NCBI RefSeq assembly: GCF_000426485.1
Contig: NZ_AUFL01000008.1
Location: 1-64,000, forward strand
Direction of reading: 5' to 3'
Length of the DNA stretch: 64,000 bases
From: Indolivaga capnocytophagoides DSM 22835
GTDB lineage: Bacteria > Bacteroidota > Bacteroidia > Bacteroidales > Dysgonomonadaceae
Under the pieces are notes generated by a model. The model made no database searches. It was not told where the DNA came from and saw only the letters and a program-made list of their open reading frames with translations. The translations under genes and the position numbers were made by a program. Within the stretch, counting starts at the first letter, position 1; each line of letters begins with the position of its first letter. Shown piece by piece: positions 22,697 through 32,679 of this stretch.

Positions 22697-23881
22697 ATGG
22701 ACTATAATACAGCTTTGTCTGACGACTTGGTTGTCCGTCGCAGACGTTTGCAAAAAGAGATGCAGAAGAGTGGTATTGATGCTTGTATATTGACTACAAG
22801 CGTCAATGTCTTTTATATGGTGGGAGGTGTTTATAACGGATATTATTATCTTCCTGCATCAGGTGAGCCCACTCACTTTATTAAAAGGACGATTGATTTT
22901 CATCTGGACAATGTTATACATATTCGTAAGCCCGAGCAAATTGTCGAAGAATTACGAAAGGCGCGAATAAATGTTCCGTCTAAAATTTTGCTCGAAGTGG
23001 ATGCTTTGTCACTTACGGATGCCAACAGATTGATCTCTTCTTTGAATTTAAACCTTCCGGATATTTCTAATGCATCTGTGTTGCTTAGAAAATTACGGTC
23101 TGTTAAATCGGAATTTGAATTACAGCAGGTGCGTCTTTGTGCTGCCCGCCATGTGGAAGTTTATGAGCAAATCCCTTCGATATATAAAGAAGGAATGACA
23201 GACTTGGATTTACAGTTCGCAATAGAATTTCTCATGCGCAAGCATGGGTCTTTAGGTATTTTCCGCAGCTATGGTGCTAATATGGATATCTATATGGGAA
23301 GTTTGCTGGTCGGAGAAAATGCAGAAAGCCCTTCGCCTTTCGATTTTGCTTTAGGAGGAAAAGGCGGTAGTCCTATATTACCATTAGGGGCATGTGGCGA
23401 AAAAATAAAACACGGAGATACAATTATGGTAGACATGGCGGGAAACTATTCGCCTTGGATGACGGATATGACTCGTGTTTTTTCTGTCGGAAAAATTTCT
23501 GATCTGGCATATAAAGCACATGCGGTATCCGGTGAAATACATCAGCATATAATATCCGTGGCAAAAAACGGAACGGCATGTGCCGATTTGTACAATATGG
23601 CTCTTGAAATCGTTTCAAGAAATGGATTAAGTGATTATTTCATGGGTACAAAACAGCAGGCCAAATTTATAGGTCATGGGGTCGGTTTGGAAATAAATGA
23701 ACCGCCTGTGTTAGCTCCACGTTCAAAAGAACTCTTGCTGACTAATACTGTTTTTGCTTTGGAACCCAAATTTGTGATTCCCGAAGTTGGGGCTGTTGGG
23801 TATGAGAACACATATCTGGTAAAAGACGAAGGGTTGGAAAACCTGACTGTTTTTGACGAAAATATTATAGACTTATGCTGA
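22697..23881 (+). CDS. M24 family metallopeptidase (Xaa-Pro aminopeptidase-like)
   Basis: 394 residues: an N-terminal creatinase-like domain and a C-terminal pita-bread domain. Metal ligands fit MVDMAGNYSPWMTDMTRVF (two Asp), GHGVGLEINEPP (His) and the final Glu residues in FALEPKF and GAVGYENTYLV. Such enzymes remove N-terminal residues before proline, or process related small molecules. The stop overlaps folP by 7 bases; the pairing is probably organisational. Confidence 0.82.
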   Translation: MDYNTALSDDLVVRRRRLQKEMQKSGIDACILTTSVNVFYMVGGVYNGYYYLPASGEPTHFIKRTIDFHLDNVIHIRKPEQIVEELRKARINVPSKILLEVDALSLTDANRLISSLNLNLPDISNASVLLRKLRSVKSEFELQQVRLCAARHVEVYEQIPSIYKEGMTDLDLQFAIEFLMRKHGSLGIFRSYGANMDIYMGSLLVGENAESPSPFDFALGGKGGSPILPLGACGEKIKHGDTIMVDMAGNYSPWMTDMTRVFSVGKISDLAYKAHAVSGEIHQHIISVAKNGTACADLYNMALEIVSRNGLSDYFMGTKQQAKFIGHGVGLEINEPPVLAPRSKELLLTNTVFALEPKFVIPEVGAVGYENTYLVKDEGLENLTVFDENIIDLC

Positions 23882-24723
23882 ACCGTGCTGTATCAAAAAC
23901 AATTAATATAAAAGGAGAGTTATTCAATTTATCTCATCCTGTAGTGATGGGTATTCTGAATGTAACTCCCGACTCTTTTTATTCGGGTAGCCGTAAAACT
24001 GAAGTATCTGATGCCCTAAAACGAGTGGAGGAGTGTGTTTCGCAAGGTGCCGATATTATAGATATTGGGGCTCAATCGACTCGTCCTACTTCTGAATTTT
24101 TGTCGGCGGAAGAGGAAATCAGGCGGCTGAAACCGGTATTGTCGGCAATTAATAAAGAATTTCCGGATGTGATTCTTTCCATAGATACTTTTTATGCCGA
24201 TGTTGCCCGCTTTTCAGTACAGGAGCATGGCATAGATATTATAAATGATATATCTGGCGGAGAATTGGATTCCCGGATGTTCGAGACTGTTGCAGACCTC
24301 AATGTGCCTTATATTTTGATGCATATGAAGGGTACGCCCCAAAATATGCAACAACAGACCGATTACGGCGATCTGCTGGAAGATATCGTTTTATATCTTT
24401 CAGAAAAGGTGCGTAGATTACACCTTTTGGGAGTGAACGACATTATACTCGATCCTGGTTTTGGATTTGCTAAAGATGTAAAACAAAACTATGAATTGAT
24501 GCGTAGTTTGAGCTTCTTCAAAAATTTTGAATTACCTTTGTTAGTAGGCATATCCCGCAAATCGATGATTACCCGATTGTTTGATATTCCTGCATCAGAG
24601 GCTCTTAATGGTACAACTGTATTGAATACCTATGCTCTGTTGAACGGTGCGGATATTTTGAGAGTGCATGATGTGAAAGAAGCGGTTGAGGCGGTAAAGA
24701 TCGTTGCGGCATTAACTGAATAA
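23875..24723 (+). CDS. folP: Dihydropteroate synthase
   Basis: Condenses p-aminobenzoate with the pterin pyrophosphate, the sulfonamide-sensitive step of folate synthesis. The 282 residues contain HPVVMGILNVTPDSFYSGSR, DIIDIGAQSTRP, ILMHMKGTPQNM and DPGFGFAKDVKQNYELMR. It overlaps the upstream peptidase by 7 bases and is followed by dacA after 25 bases; folP-dacA pairs are common in Bacteroidetes. Confidence 0.95.
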   Translation: MLNRAVSKTINIKGELFNLSHPVVMGILNVTPDSFYSGSRKTEVSDALKRVEECVSQGADIIDIGAQSTRPTSEFLSAEEEIRRLKPVLSAINKEFPDVILSIDTFYADVARFSVQEHGIDIINDISGGELDSRMFETVADLNVPYILMHMKGTPQNMQQQTDYGDLLEDIVLYLSEKVRRLHLLGVNDIILDPGFGFAKDVKQNYELMRSLSFFKNFELPLLVGISRKSMITRLFDIPASEALNGTTVLNTYALLNGADILRVHDVKEAVEAVKIVAALTE

Positions 24724-24748
24724 GGCTGAACCCTAAAAATCTTCTGTT

Positions 24749-25546
24749 TTGGAAAATTTCGGAATAAAAGACATAATTGACATTCTGCTGGTTGCATCTA
24801 TTATGTATCAGCTGTATTATCTGGTGAAAAAATCAGGTACCACAACTATATTCAAAGGAATATTCGCTTTTCTGATATTATGGATTGTAGTTACCCATGT
24901 ATTTCAGATGAGACTGTTAGGTGCTATTCTCAGTCAGTTTGTGAGTATTGGTATGTTTGTTATCATTATTCTGTTTCAGGATGAGATACGGCGTTTCCTA
25001 ATGTCTCTGGGTTCTAATAACACATTCAGGGTGTTGGCTAAATTCTTTGGCGCAAAAAGCGAAAACAATGTGACCAATACGGTGATAACTCCTATGGTGC
25101 TGGCCTGTATGAATATGGCGAAAACTTATACCGGAGCTCTTATTGTAATTGAAGGTGAAATGTCGTTGGGGCATTATGTTCAAACCGGAGAAGTATTGAA
25201 TGCTGATGTAAGTACACGGCTTATCGAGAATATTTTCTTTAAAAACAGTCCGTTGCATGACGGTGCTATGATCATTTCGAATGAAAAGATAAAAGCTGCG
25301 GGATGTATTTTGCCTGTATCGCAAAATCCGAATATACCGAAACAGTTTGGATTGAGACATCGTGCCGGATTGGGTATAAGTCAGGAAACTGATGCCCATG
25401 TGATTATTGTTTCAGAGGAACGGGGGCGTATATCTTATATGAGCGGAGGTCATATCCATCCGAATATTACAGCCGAAAAGTTACAGGAGCTGCTTAGTGA
25501 ACCATTAATAAAAAAGAATGAAAAAACCGATAAAAAGCGTAAATGA
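24749..25546 (+). CDS. dacA: Diadenylate cyclase (c-di-AMP synthase, CdaA-type)
   Basis: Makes cyclic di-AMP, an essential signal linked to osmotic and cell-wall control in many bacteria. The 265 residues begin with three membrane helices (about residues 10-75), then the DAC domain with its two signature motifs, HDGAMII (around 170) and RHRA (around 204). Translation appears to start at TTG 24749, since no ATG or GTG is suitably placed upstream. The lysine-rich C-terminus is typical. It is cotranscribed with folP. Confidence 0.92.
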   Translation: MENFGIKDIIDILLVASIMYQLYYLVKKSGTTTIFKGIFAFLILWIVVTHVFQMRLLGAILSQFVSIGMFVIIILFQDEIRRFLMSLGSNNTFRVLAKFFGAKSENNVTNTVITPMVLACMNMAKTYTGALIVIEGEMSLGHYVQTGEVLNADVSTRLIENIFFKNSPLHDGAMIISNEKIKAAGCILPVSQNPNIPKQFGLRHRAGLGISQETDAHVIIVSEERGRISYMSGGHIHPNITAEKLQELLSEPLIKKNEKTDKKRK

Positions 25547-25629
25547 TATATGTATGCTTATTAAGGTTGCTTCCTGTGAATGAAATAAATGATAAATTTG
25601 TAATTATACATGTGCTAACATATAAATAA

Positions 25630-25642
25630 GGGTCTGCGACCC
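25630..25642 (+). promoter_or_regulatory. 5'-UTR palindrome, copy 5
   Basis: GGGTCTGCGACCC, stem GGGTC/GACCC around TGC, preceded by ATAAATAA. It ends 26 bases before the ATG at 25669. The extra G-C pair, changed on both arms, supports selection on pairing. Confidence 0.55.
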
Positions 25643-25668
25643 CGGAATATAAACTAAAGGTGAAGAGT

Positions 25669-26643
25669 ATGAAAAAATATATTGTCTTATCATGTTCGTT
25701 TGTTTTAATCTGTTTTATGGGATTCTTTTTCTTGTCAACATCTGAAAAAAGCGTTGAGGAACAGAAAAATCCCAAGGTATTATCAATGACAACCTCGATA
25801 GAAATTCCTGATAAAGTAAAATTTGCAGGAGAAGATATACAATTGGAAAGATATGATCTTTACGAACGTTTCGATCGTGAACTGAATAGCTTTGCATATC
25901 TTCATTCTACAACAATGTTATTGATAAAAAGAGCAAACCGCTTATTTCCGATAATAGTTCCGATACTCAAAGAAAATGGTATTCCAGAAGATTTTAAGTA
26001 TCTGGCAGTGATAGAAAGTATGCTTGATACCAGAGCTATATCATCGGCGAAAGCGGCCGGTTTATGGCAATTGATGCCTGCTACCGGTACTCAGTTCGGG
26101 TTGGAGGTGACCCCTGAAGTAGACGAGCGTTATTCGGTCGAAAAGGCTACAAGAGCCGCCTGTAAATACTTGAAGAGTGCTTATAATAAATACAATAGCT
26201 GGTCTAGCGTAGCTATATCATATAATGCGGGTATGGGACGTGTAAGCGGAGAATTGGAAAAGCAACAGGCAGAGGACGGTGTTGACTTGTGGCTGGTCGA
26301 AGAATCTTCTCGTTATTATTTCAGGATGCTCGCAATTAAAACGATTTTCGAAGCTCCTTATAAGTACGGATTTGTAATTACTTCCGATCAATTGTATAAA
26401 CCATTTAACTTTAAGACTATAGAGGTTTCGGAAAGTATTCCCGATCTGGCATCTTTCGCAAAAGAAAACGGAATTAGTTATGCTCAATTAAAGGATTTCA
26501 ATTTGTGGTTAAGAGATCGTAAATTAACTATTACAGCAAAAAGTCAGAGTTCATATACTATTCTGATTCCGACACAGGAATCGTTGTATTACAAAAAAGG
26601 TGAAAAGATTGAAGTGTATGATAAAAAATGGATTGCCGACTAA
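25669..26643 (+). CDS. Membrane-anchored lytic transglycosylase (SLT domain, MltD-like)
   Basis: 324 residues from ATG 25669 (a GTG at 25660 is also in frame). After an N-terminal hydrophobic anchor (about residues 4-24) comes an SLT/GH23 domain with the catalytic Glu in YLAVIESMLDTRAISSAKAAG, then LWQLMPATG and AISYNAGMGRV. The final 80 residues (ASFAKENGISYAQLKDFNLW) look like a degenerate LysM-type region. The enzyme should cleave peptidoglycan glycan strands in the periplasm. It has a palindromic leader and its own transcript. Confidence 0.85.
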   Translation: MKKYIVLSCSFVLICFMGFFFLSTSEKSVEEQKNPKVLSMTTSIEIPDKVKFAGEDIQLERYDLYERFDRELNSFAYLHSTTMLLIKRANRLFPIIVPILKENGIPEDFKYLAVIESMLDTRAISSAKAAGLWQLMPATGTQFGLEVTPEVDERYSVEKATRAACKYLKSAYNKYNSWSSVAISYNAGMGRVSGELEKQQAEDGVDLWLVEESSRYYFRMLAIKTIFEAPYKYGFVITSDQLYKPFNFKTIEVSESIPDLASFAKENGISYAQLKDFNLWLRDRKLTITAKSQSSYTILIPTQESLYYKKGEKIEVYDKKWIAD

Positions 26644-26697
26644 AAGACAATCGCAAAAATAAGTAGAAGTAAGTGTTTACTTACAGAATAATAAACA

Positions 26698-26708
26698 GGT
26701 CTGAGACC
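26698..26708 (+). promoter_or_regulatory. 5'-UTR palindrome, copy 6 (uvrA)
   Basis: A perfect GGTCTGAGACC, preceded by ATAATAAACA and followed by TTGAT. It ends 31 bases before the uvrA ATG. A TTTACTTAC promoter-like box lies about 14 bases upstream. Confidence 0.6.
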
Positions 26709-26739
26709 TTGATCAAAAAAAGTTAGGTTAAAATATAGA

Positions 26740-29574
26740 ATGGACCAGAAGGTTGAAGAAACTGAAAAAATTGAAGTGTACGGAGCTCGTGTACACAATT
26801 TGAAAGATATAGATGTAGAAATACCTCGTAATTCGTTGGTGGTGATTACGGGATTGAGCGGAAGCGGAAAGTCTTCTTTGGCATTTGATACTATCTTTGC
26901 CGAAGGACAGAGGCGTTATATAGAAACGTTTTCAGCATATGCCCGTAACTTTTTGGGAGGAATGGAGCGTCCTGATGTAGATAAAATAACGGGGTTAAGT
27001 CCTGTTATTTCTATTGAACAGAAGACCGTAAACCGTAACCCTCGCTCGACTGTTGGAACTACAACCGAGATATATGACTTTCTTCGTTTGCTGTATGCAC
27101 GCGCAGGAGATGCTTATTCGTATCTTACCGGAGAGAAAATGGTAAAGTACACCGAACAGCAGATTCTCGATCTGATTCTGACTCGTTATCTGGGTAAAAA
27201 GATATATATATTAGCACCTGTTGTACGTAATCGTAAAGGGCATTATAAAGAGTTATTCGAGCAGATACGAAAAAAGGGATACCTTAATGTACGGGTAGAC
27301 GGCGAAATAAGGGAAATACTTCCCGGTATGAGGGTCGATCGTTACAAAAACCACAGCATAGAAATCCTTGTGGATAAAATGGCTGTTTCCAACAAATTTG
27401 CTGATCAGTTGAGAAACAGTGTTAAAGTGGGAATGAAACAAGGTGACGGGCTCATTATGATACAAGATGTCGAAAGTGGTGATGTGCGGCATTACAGCAG
27501 CCAGCTGATGTGTCCGAGTACAGGACTTTCGTATGGAGAACCTGCTCCTCATAATTTTTCCTTTAATTCCCCTTATGGTGCTTGTCCTAAATGTAAGGGT
27601 TTGGGAGAAGTCAACCAAATCGATATGGATAAGATTGTGCCGAAACCCGAAGTCAGCATTTATTCGGGAGGAATAGCCCCTTTAGGCAAATATAAAAATT
27701 CGCTGTTCTTCTGGCAGATAGAAGCCATTTGCCAAAAGTATGATGTGACAATCAAAACCCCTATAAAAGATATTCCGCAGGATGCTCTGGACGAAATTAT
27801 GTTCGGAACAGACGAAAAACTACAGATTAAAAATGATACTTTAGGTACATCCTCTTATACAGTAGCATTCGAAGGTGTAGCCAAATATATTACCATGCAG
27901 CAGGATAGTGATGCCTCTGCAACAGCTCAGAAATGGGCAAACCAATTTATAAAGACATCGCTTTGCCCCGAGTGTAAAGGACAGCGGTTGAATATCGAAG
28001 CTCTTAACTACCGCATAAATGACAAAAATATAGCGGAACTGGCAGCAATGGATATTCAGCAGCTATACGATTGGGTTCAGACTATGGATGAACACATTTC
28101 TGAGAAACAGCGTCATATAGCAGCAGAGGTTAAGAAAGAAATCTTATCCAGATTATCGTTCCTTCTTGATGTAGGATTGAGCTATCTGTCACTAAACAGG
28201 GCTTCGGCTACACTCTCGGGAGGAGAGAGTCAGCGTATACGTCTTGCCACTCAGATAGGTTCTCAGTTGGTTAATGTGTTGTATATTCTAGATGAGCCCA
28301 GTATAGGGCTGCATCAGAGAGATAATGTTCGGTTAATCAATTCATTGAAAAAATTACGCGATACAGGCAACTCTGTTGTTGTGGTAGAGCATGATAAAGA
28401 TATGATGCTCGAAGCCGACTATGTTGTTGATATGGGCCCTTTTGCCGGTAGGAGAGGCGGAGAGATTGTTTTTGCGGGAACCCCAGCCGCAATGCTAAAG
28501 GCGAACACCCTTACTTCGGATTATCTGAATGGTCGAAAAGAGATAGAGATTCCAACGGTTAGAAGAGAAAGTAATGGTCATCTCCTTGAATTGAAGGGAG
28601 CAACCGGAAATAACTTGAAATCGGTTGATGTTTCAATACCTTTAGGTACTCTTACGTGCATCACGGGGGTATCGGGCAGTGGTAAATCCAGTTTAATAAA
28701 CGGAACATTATTGCCGATACTAAGTCAGCATTTTTACAGATCGTTAAAAGATCCACTTCCTTACAAATCGATTGATGGAATAGAGCATGTTGATAAAGTA
28801 ATCAGTGTCGATCAGTCGCCTATCGGCCGTACTCCACGATCCAATCCAGCAACATATACGGGCGTATTTTCTGATATTCGCAATTTATTTGTGAATCTGC
28901 CTGAAGCGAAAATCCGAGGTTACAAGCCGGGACGTTTTTCTTTCAATCTGAAGGGCGGACGATGTGAAACTTGTGGTGGAAACGGTTATAAAACTATAGA
29001 GATGAATTTTCTGCCCGATGTATTTGTTCCTTGCGAAGATTGTCATGGTAAACGATATAATCGAGAGACTTTGGAAGTACGTTTCAAAGGTAAGTCTATA
29101 GCGGATGTTCTCGATATGACAATTAATGCTGCTGTAGAGTTTTTTGAAAATACACCTAACATTCTGCATAAGATAAAAGTCTTGCAGGAAGTAGGGCTCG
29201 GCTATATTAAGTTGGGGCAGCCTTCGACCACATTATCCGGAGGAGAGTCACAGCGTATAAAACTGGCTACTGAACTTGCCCGTACTGAGACCGGTAATAC
29301 CATGTATATTTTGGATGAACCGACAACAGGGCTGCACTTCGAAGATATAAGAGTATTGTTGGGGGTGCTTAATCAGTTGGTAGAGAGAGGTAATACCGTG
29401 ATTGTTATCGAACACAATCTGGATATTATAAAGTGTGCAGATTATATAATAGATATGGGACCCGAAGGTGGTTCTGGTGGAGGTCAGTTGTTGATACAAG
29501 GGAAACCTGAAGAAATTATTACTAAAAATATAGGAATAACGTCAGAGTTTCTAAAAAGTGAGTTAAAAAAGTGA
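26740..29574 (+). CDS. uvrA: Excinuclease ABC subunit A
   Basis: Damage-recognition ATPase of nucleotide excision repair, 944 residues. It has two ABC ATPase halves: Walker A GLSGSGKSSLAFDT and GVSGSGKSSLINGT, and signatures LSGGESQRIRLA and LSGGESQRIKLA. Zinc-binding CxxC pairs are seen in CPKCKGLG, CPECKGQR, CETCGGNG and CEDCHGKRY. The length and motif set are complete. No SOS-type box was recognised upstream; instead there is a GGTCTGAGACC leader. Confidence 0.97.
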   Translation: MDQKVEETEKIEVYGARVHNLKDIDVEIPRNSLVVITGLSGSGKSSLAFDTIFAEGQRRYIETFSAYARNFLGGMERPDVDKITGLSPVISIEQKTVNRNPRSTVGTTTEIYDFLRLLYARAGDAYSYLTGEKMVKYTEQQILDLILTRYLGKKIYILAPVVRNRKGHYKELFEQIRKKGYLNVRVDGEIREILPGMRVDRYKNHSIEILVDKMAVSNKFADQLRNSVKVGMKQGDGLIMIQDVESGDVRHYSSQLMCPSTGLSYGEPAPHNFSFNSPYGACPKCKGLGEVNQIDMDKIVPKPEVSIYSGGIAPLGKYKNSLFFWQIEAICQKYDVTIKTPIKDIPQDALDEIMFGTDEKLQIKNDTLGTSSYTVAFEGVAKYITMQQDSDASATAQKWANQFIKTSLCPECKGQRLNIEALNYRINDKNIAELAAMDIQQLYDWVQTMDEHISEKQRHIAAEVKKEILSRLSFLLDVGLSYLSLNRASATLSGGESQRIRLATQIGSQLVNVLYILDEPSIGLHQRDNVRLINSLKKLRDTGNSVVVVEHDKDMMLEADYVVDMGPFAGRRGGEIVFAGTPAAMLKANTLTSDYLNGRKEIEIPTVRRESNGHLLELKGATGNNLKSVDVSIPLGTLTCITGVSGSGKSSLINGTLLPILSQHFYRSLKDPLPYKSIDGIEHVDKVISVDQSPIGRTPRSNPATYTGVFSDIRNLFVNLPEAKIRGYKPGRFSFNLKGGRCETCGGNGYKTIEMNFLPDVFVPCEDCHGKRYNRETLEVRFKGKSIADVLDMTINAAVEFFENTPNILHKIKVLQEVGLGYIKLGQPSTTLSGGESQRIKLATELARTETGNTMYILDEPTTGLHFEDIRVLLGVLNQLVERGNTVIVIEHNLDIIKCADYIIDMGPEGGSGGGQLLIQGKPEEIITKNIGITSEFLKSELKK

Positions 29575-29589
29575 AAAAAGAGAGATTTT

Positions 29590-29621
29590 CTTGATGAATT
29601 AAAAAAACAGTATTAAATTTG
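29590..29621 (+). promoter_or_regulatory. Promoter downstream of uvrA
   Basis: CTTG (29590-29593) and TAAATTTG (29614-29621) are 20 bases apart, close to the -33/-7 consensus. Transcription would start near 29628, into the candidate RNA that ends at the terminator at 29783-29807. Confidence 0.5.
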
Positions 29622-29627
29622 CCCGTA

Positions 29628-29815
29628 TAAAAAAAGAGAAAACATTGATATAATAATTAGACTTTAAAATAATTGTTATTCAATTTAAAGATATATAAGA
29701 AACACTGAGTTGGTTCCTGATTTTATATCAGACCACAATCAACTCTATTGTGTAGTTTTGTAAAGTTTGTGTTAAGAAGGAGAGTCTGCGAAGTGATTTC
29801 GCGGACTTTCTATTT
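29628..29815 (+). ncRNA. Candidate structured small RNA between uvrA and malic enzyme
   Basis: This 190-base stretch has its own promoter-like boxes and a strong terminator but no open reading frame. Inside it, GAGTTG (29707-29712) pairs with CAACTC (29740-29745) around an inner CTGAT/ATCAG hairpin, and CTTTAAA/TTTAAAG can pair near 29662-29690. I do not recognise the RNA family. It could also be an attenuated leader of the malic enzyme gene, although that gene has its own palindrome and probably its own promoter. Confidence 0.35.
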
Positions 29816-29820
29816 TTTTG
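29783..29820 (+). terminator. Rho-independent terminator
   Basis: A 10-bp stem (29783-29792 with 29798-29807, one T-G pair) and 5-base loop lead into TTCTATTTTTTT. It lies 209 bases beyond uvrA and ends either a uvrA read-through transcript or the candidate small RNA. Confidence 0.8.
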
Positions 29821-29947
29821 ATTTTATCTATATTTAAGAGACTGGAAATGGGGTAGGGTGCTCCTATTTTTTCTATCTTCGTACTTAGTAACCGTCAGGA
29901 ATTTATTCGTTTCCTCAGTTGCATTCGAGCTTTCCAAAATAACAAAA

Positions 29948-29958
29948 GGTCTGAGACC
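29948..29958 (+). promoter_or_regulatory. 5'-UTR palindrome, copy 7 (malic enzyme)
   Basis: A perfect GGTCTGAGACC, preceded by AATAACAAAA and followed by TTAAAA. It ends 27 bases before the ATG at 29986. Confidence 0.6.
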
Positions 29959-29985
29959 TTAAAACTCAATTTCAAATAACGGATT

Positions 29986-32277
29986 ATGAGAAAAGTAACA
30001 AAAGAAGAGGCTTTGATTTATCATTCGAAAGGTAAACCCGGAAAAATAGAGGTGGTTCCGACCAAACCATACAGTACACAAACAGATCTGGCTCTGGCAT
30101 ATTCTCCCGGAGTAGCTGAACCTTGTCTCGAGATAGAGAAGAATCCCGAAACAGCATACGATTATACAGTTAAAGGCAACTTGGTTGCTGTGATCTCCAA
30201 TGGTACAGCCGTGTTAGGTTTAGGAGACATTGGTGCTTTAGCCGGAAAACCTGTAATGGAAGGAAAGGGTCTCCTGTTTAAGATTTTTGCCGGAATTGAT
30301 GTTTTTGATATTGAAGTTGATGAGAAAGATCCTGATAAGTTTATTCAAACCATAAAAGCTATATCTCCCACATTTGGAGGAATAAATCTGGAGGATATAA
30401 AAGCTCCTGAATGTTTCGAAATAGAACGCCGCCTGAAAGAGGAACTGGATATTCCTGTTATGCACGACGATCAGCATGGTACAGCAATTATATCGTCAGC
30501 AGCTTTGTTAAATGCTTTGTGTATAGTTGGTAAAAATATAGAAGAAGTACAAGTTGTTGTAAATGGTGCAGGGGCTTCAGCTGTAGCTTGTACTAAGTTG
30601 TATATGAGCTTGGGGGTAAGGAAAGAAAATGTAGTGATGTGCGATAGTAAAGGTGTTATCTCTACAAAAAGATCAGACCTGAATGAACAGAAAAAGTTTT
30701 TTGCGACGGATAAACCCCTTGCGACTCTTGCTGATGCTCTGAAAAATGCTGATGTCTTTTTAGGGCTTTCGGTAAAAGGTGTTGTTACTCCTGATATGCT
30801 GAAATCTATGAACAGCAACCCGATTGTATTTGCTTTGGCTAACCCCGATCCCGAAATCAGTTATGAGGATGCAATGCAGGCTCGTGAAGATGTTATTTTT
30901 GCAACCGGACGTTCCGATTATCCCAATCAGGTGAATAATGTACTAGGTTTTCCTTATATATTCAGAGGTGCTTTAGATGTAAGAGCTAAAGGTATTAATG
31001 AAGAAATGAAACTGGCCGCTGTACGTGCGCTCGCTGATCTGGCGAAAGAGCCGGTATTGGATGTCGTGAATGCAGCTTATGGCTTACAACGGACAACTTT
31101 CGGGCGGGACTATATTATACCAAAACCTCTTGATCCGAGATTGCTGACAAGTGTTTCTATGGCTGTGGCTAAGGCTGCGATAGATTCCGGAGTGGCTCGC
31201 AGACCTATAACCGATTGGGCTGTTTATGAAAATCGGTTGACAGAGATGATGGGTTACAGTAATAAGATGGTACGGCAACTTACATCTTTGGCTAAGAAGC
31301 ATGTAAAACGTATTGTTTTTTGCGAGGGCAACCATATCAACATGATAAAATCGGCAGTTATTTGTGCTCATGACGGAATTTGTCATCCAATATTGATCGG
31401 TAACCCCGAACGTATTCTGAATATAGCAAAAGAACATGATCTGAATCTGGAGGGTATTGAAATTGTGAACCACAGAGCGATAAGTGAAGATAAGAGACGA
31501 GAGGATTATGCTGCTATATTGTCTCATAAGCGCGAAAGACAGGGTGTTACTCATCTCGAAGCATTTGAGAAGATGAATGATCGTAACTATTTTGGAATGA
31601 TGATGGTAGAAACCGGGGATGCAGATTCTCTTATAACCGGAGTTTACAGTCATTATCAGGATTTTGCTCAGAAAGCAATTGAAGTAATTGGTTTACGTCC
31701 TGGAACAAAACACTTTGGAGCCATGCACATTGTGCAAACAAAAAAGGGGACTTTCTTTCTGGCAGATACTCTCATTAATAGATGGCCGGATACAGATGCA
31801 TTGATTGATATTGCTAAATTAACCAATTATGCAGTGAAGTTTTTTAATCACGATCCTGTCATGGCAATGCTGTCTTTCTCTAATTTTGGTGCAGATAACA
31901 ATGGAAGCCCCCAGAGTATTGCGGATGCTGTTCGTTATATACATGCAAATCATCCCGAAATTGCGATTGATGGAGAAATGCAAGTGAATTTTGCTCTAAG
32001 AAAAGAACTTAGAGACGAGATGTTCCCATTCAATAAGATAAAAGGCAAAGATGTGAATACTCTCATTTTTCCGAATTTGAGTTCTGCTAATATAATAAGC
32101 CGTTTGTTAGTTGATCTGGGAATTTCCGGAGAAACAATAGGCCCTATTCAAATGGGGTTGAACAAACCGTTGCATTTTACCGATATTGAGAGCTCTGTGC
32201 GTGATATTGTAAACTTGGCTACGGTTGCGGCTGTGGATGCTATTGTCTATGAAAGTAAAATGAAAAAGCAGCAATGA
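29986..32277 (+). CDS. maeB: NADP-dependent malic enzyme fused to phosphotransacetylase-like domain
   Basis: 763 residues. The N-terminal half (about 1-430) is the malic enzyme: [39 protein letters not shown] and [11 protein letters not shown]. The C-terminal half (about 430-760) resembles phosphate acetyltransferase and is thought to sense acetyl-CoA without catalysis. The enzyme decarboxylates malate to pyruvate and makes NADPH. It lies alone behind a palindromic leader. Confidence 0.93.
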   Translation: MRKVTKEEALIYHSKGKPGKIEVVPTKPYSTQTDLALAYSPGVAEPCLEIEKNPETAYDYTVKGNLVAVISNGTAVLGLGDIGALAGKPVMEGKGLLFKIFAGIDVFDIEVDEKDPDKFIQTIKAISPTFGGINLEDIKAPECFEIERRLKEELDIPVMHDDQHGTAIISSAALLNALCIVGKNIEEVQVVVNGAGASAVACTKLYMSLGVRKENVVMCDSKGVISTKRSDLNEQKKFFATDKPLATLADALKNADVFLGLSVKGVVTPDMLKSMNSNPIVFALANPDPEISYEDAMQAREDVIFATGRSDYPNQVNNVLGFPYIFRGALDVRAKGINEEMKLAAVRALADLAKEPVLDVVNAAYGLQRTTFGRDYIIPKPLDPRLLTSVSMAVAKAAIDSGVARRPITDWAVYENRLTEMMGYSNKMVRQLTSLAKKHVKRIVFCEGNHINMIKSAVICAHDGICHPILIGNPERILNIAKEHDLNLEGIEIVNHRAISEDKRREDYAAILSHKRERQGVTHLEAFEKMNDRNYFGMMMVETGDADSLITGVYSHYQDFAQKAIEVIGLRPGTKHFGAMHIVQTKKGTFFLADTLINRWPDTDALIDIAKLTNYAVKFFNHDPVMAMLSFSNFGADNNGSPQSIADAVRYIHANHPEIAIDGEMQVNFALRKELRDEMFPFNKIKGKDVNTLIFPNLSSANIISRLLVDLGISGETIGPIQMGLNKPLHFTDIESSVRDIVNLATVAAVDAIVYESKMKKQQ

Positions 32278-32337
32278 TAATAGTAAGTATTATCTTTGTC
32301 GCTTTAATCGGAGAAATTACTCTTTAATAACTATAAA

Positions 32338-32679
32338 ATGAAAAAACTATTTATTCTATTATTACCGTTTGTATTTGTGGCATGTAGTAAAGGGCCTGAA
32401 AGTGCAGCCAAAGGATTTACTGAAGGAATGGCTAAAGGAGACTTTACTGAAGCTAAGAAATATACGACACCTCAGACCGGAGCATTACTAGATATGGTTA
32501 GCAGTATGGGAGGAGCCGATAAAATGCCGACAACTCCTGATTACAAGTTCGAAATGGTAAAAGACTCTATCGAAGGAGACAGCATCGCCTGGGTTACTTA
32601 TAAAACACCTAAAGGTGATGAAGATGTCCTAAACTTAGTGAAACAAGATGGTGAGTGGAAAGTATCGATGGGTAAATAA
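32338..32679 (+). CDS. Small lipoprotein, DUF4878-like
   Basis: 113 residues with a lipoprotein signal (FVFVACSKG, lipobox VACS) and a compact domain of the NTF2-like type: SAAKGFTEGMAKGDFTEAKK, then a strand-rich end VLNLVKQDGEWKVSMGK. Proteins of this kind in Bacteroidetes have no assigned function. Its last 32 bases overlap the next gene in another frame. Confidence 0.65.
   Translation: MKKLFILLLPFVFVACSKGPESAAKGFTEGMAKGDFTEAKKYTTPQTGALLDMVSSMGGADKMPTTPDYKFEMVKDSIEGDSIAWVTYKTPKGDEDVLNLVKQDGEWKVSMGK

Noticed and set aside
24724-24748. Possible palindrome copy between folP and dacA (AATAAGGCTGAACCCTAAAA)
   Set aside because: It resembles the GGTCTGAGACC context but the arms do not pair and the genes are tightly coupled, so chance similarity is likely.
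29628-29815. 6S RNA or RNase P RNA identity for the RNA after uvrA
   Set aside because: Neither the long 6S closing stem with a central bubble nor the RNase P conserved core could be recognised; the length also does not fit RNase P RNA.
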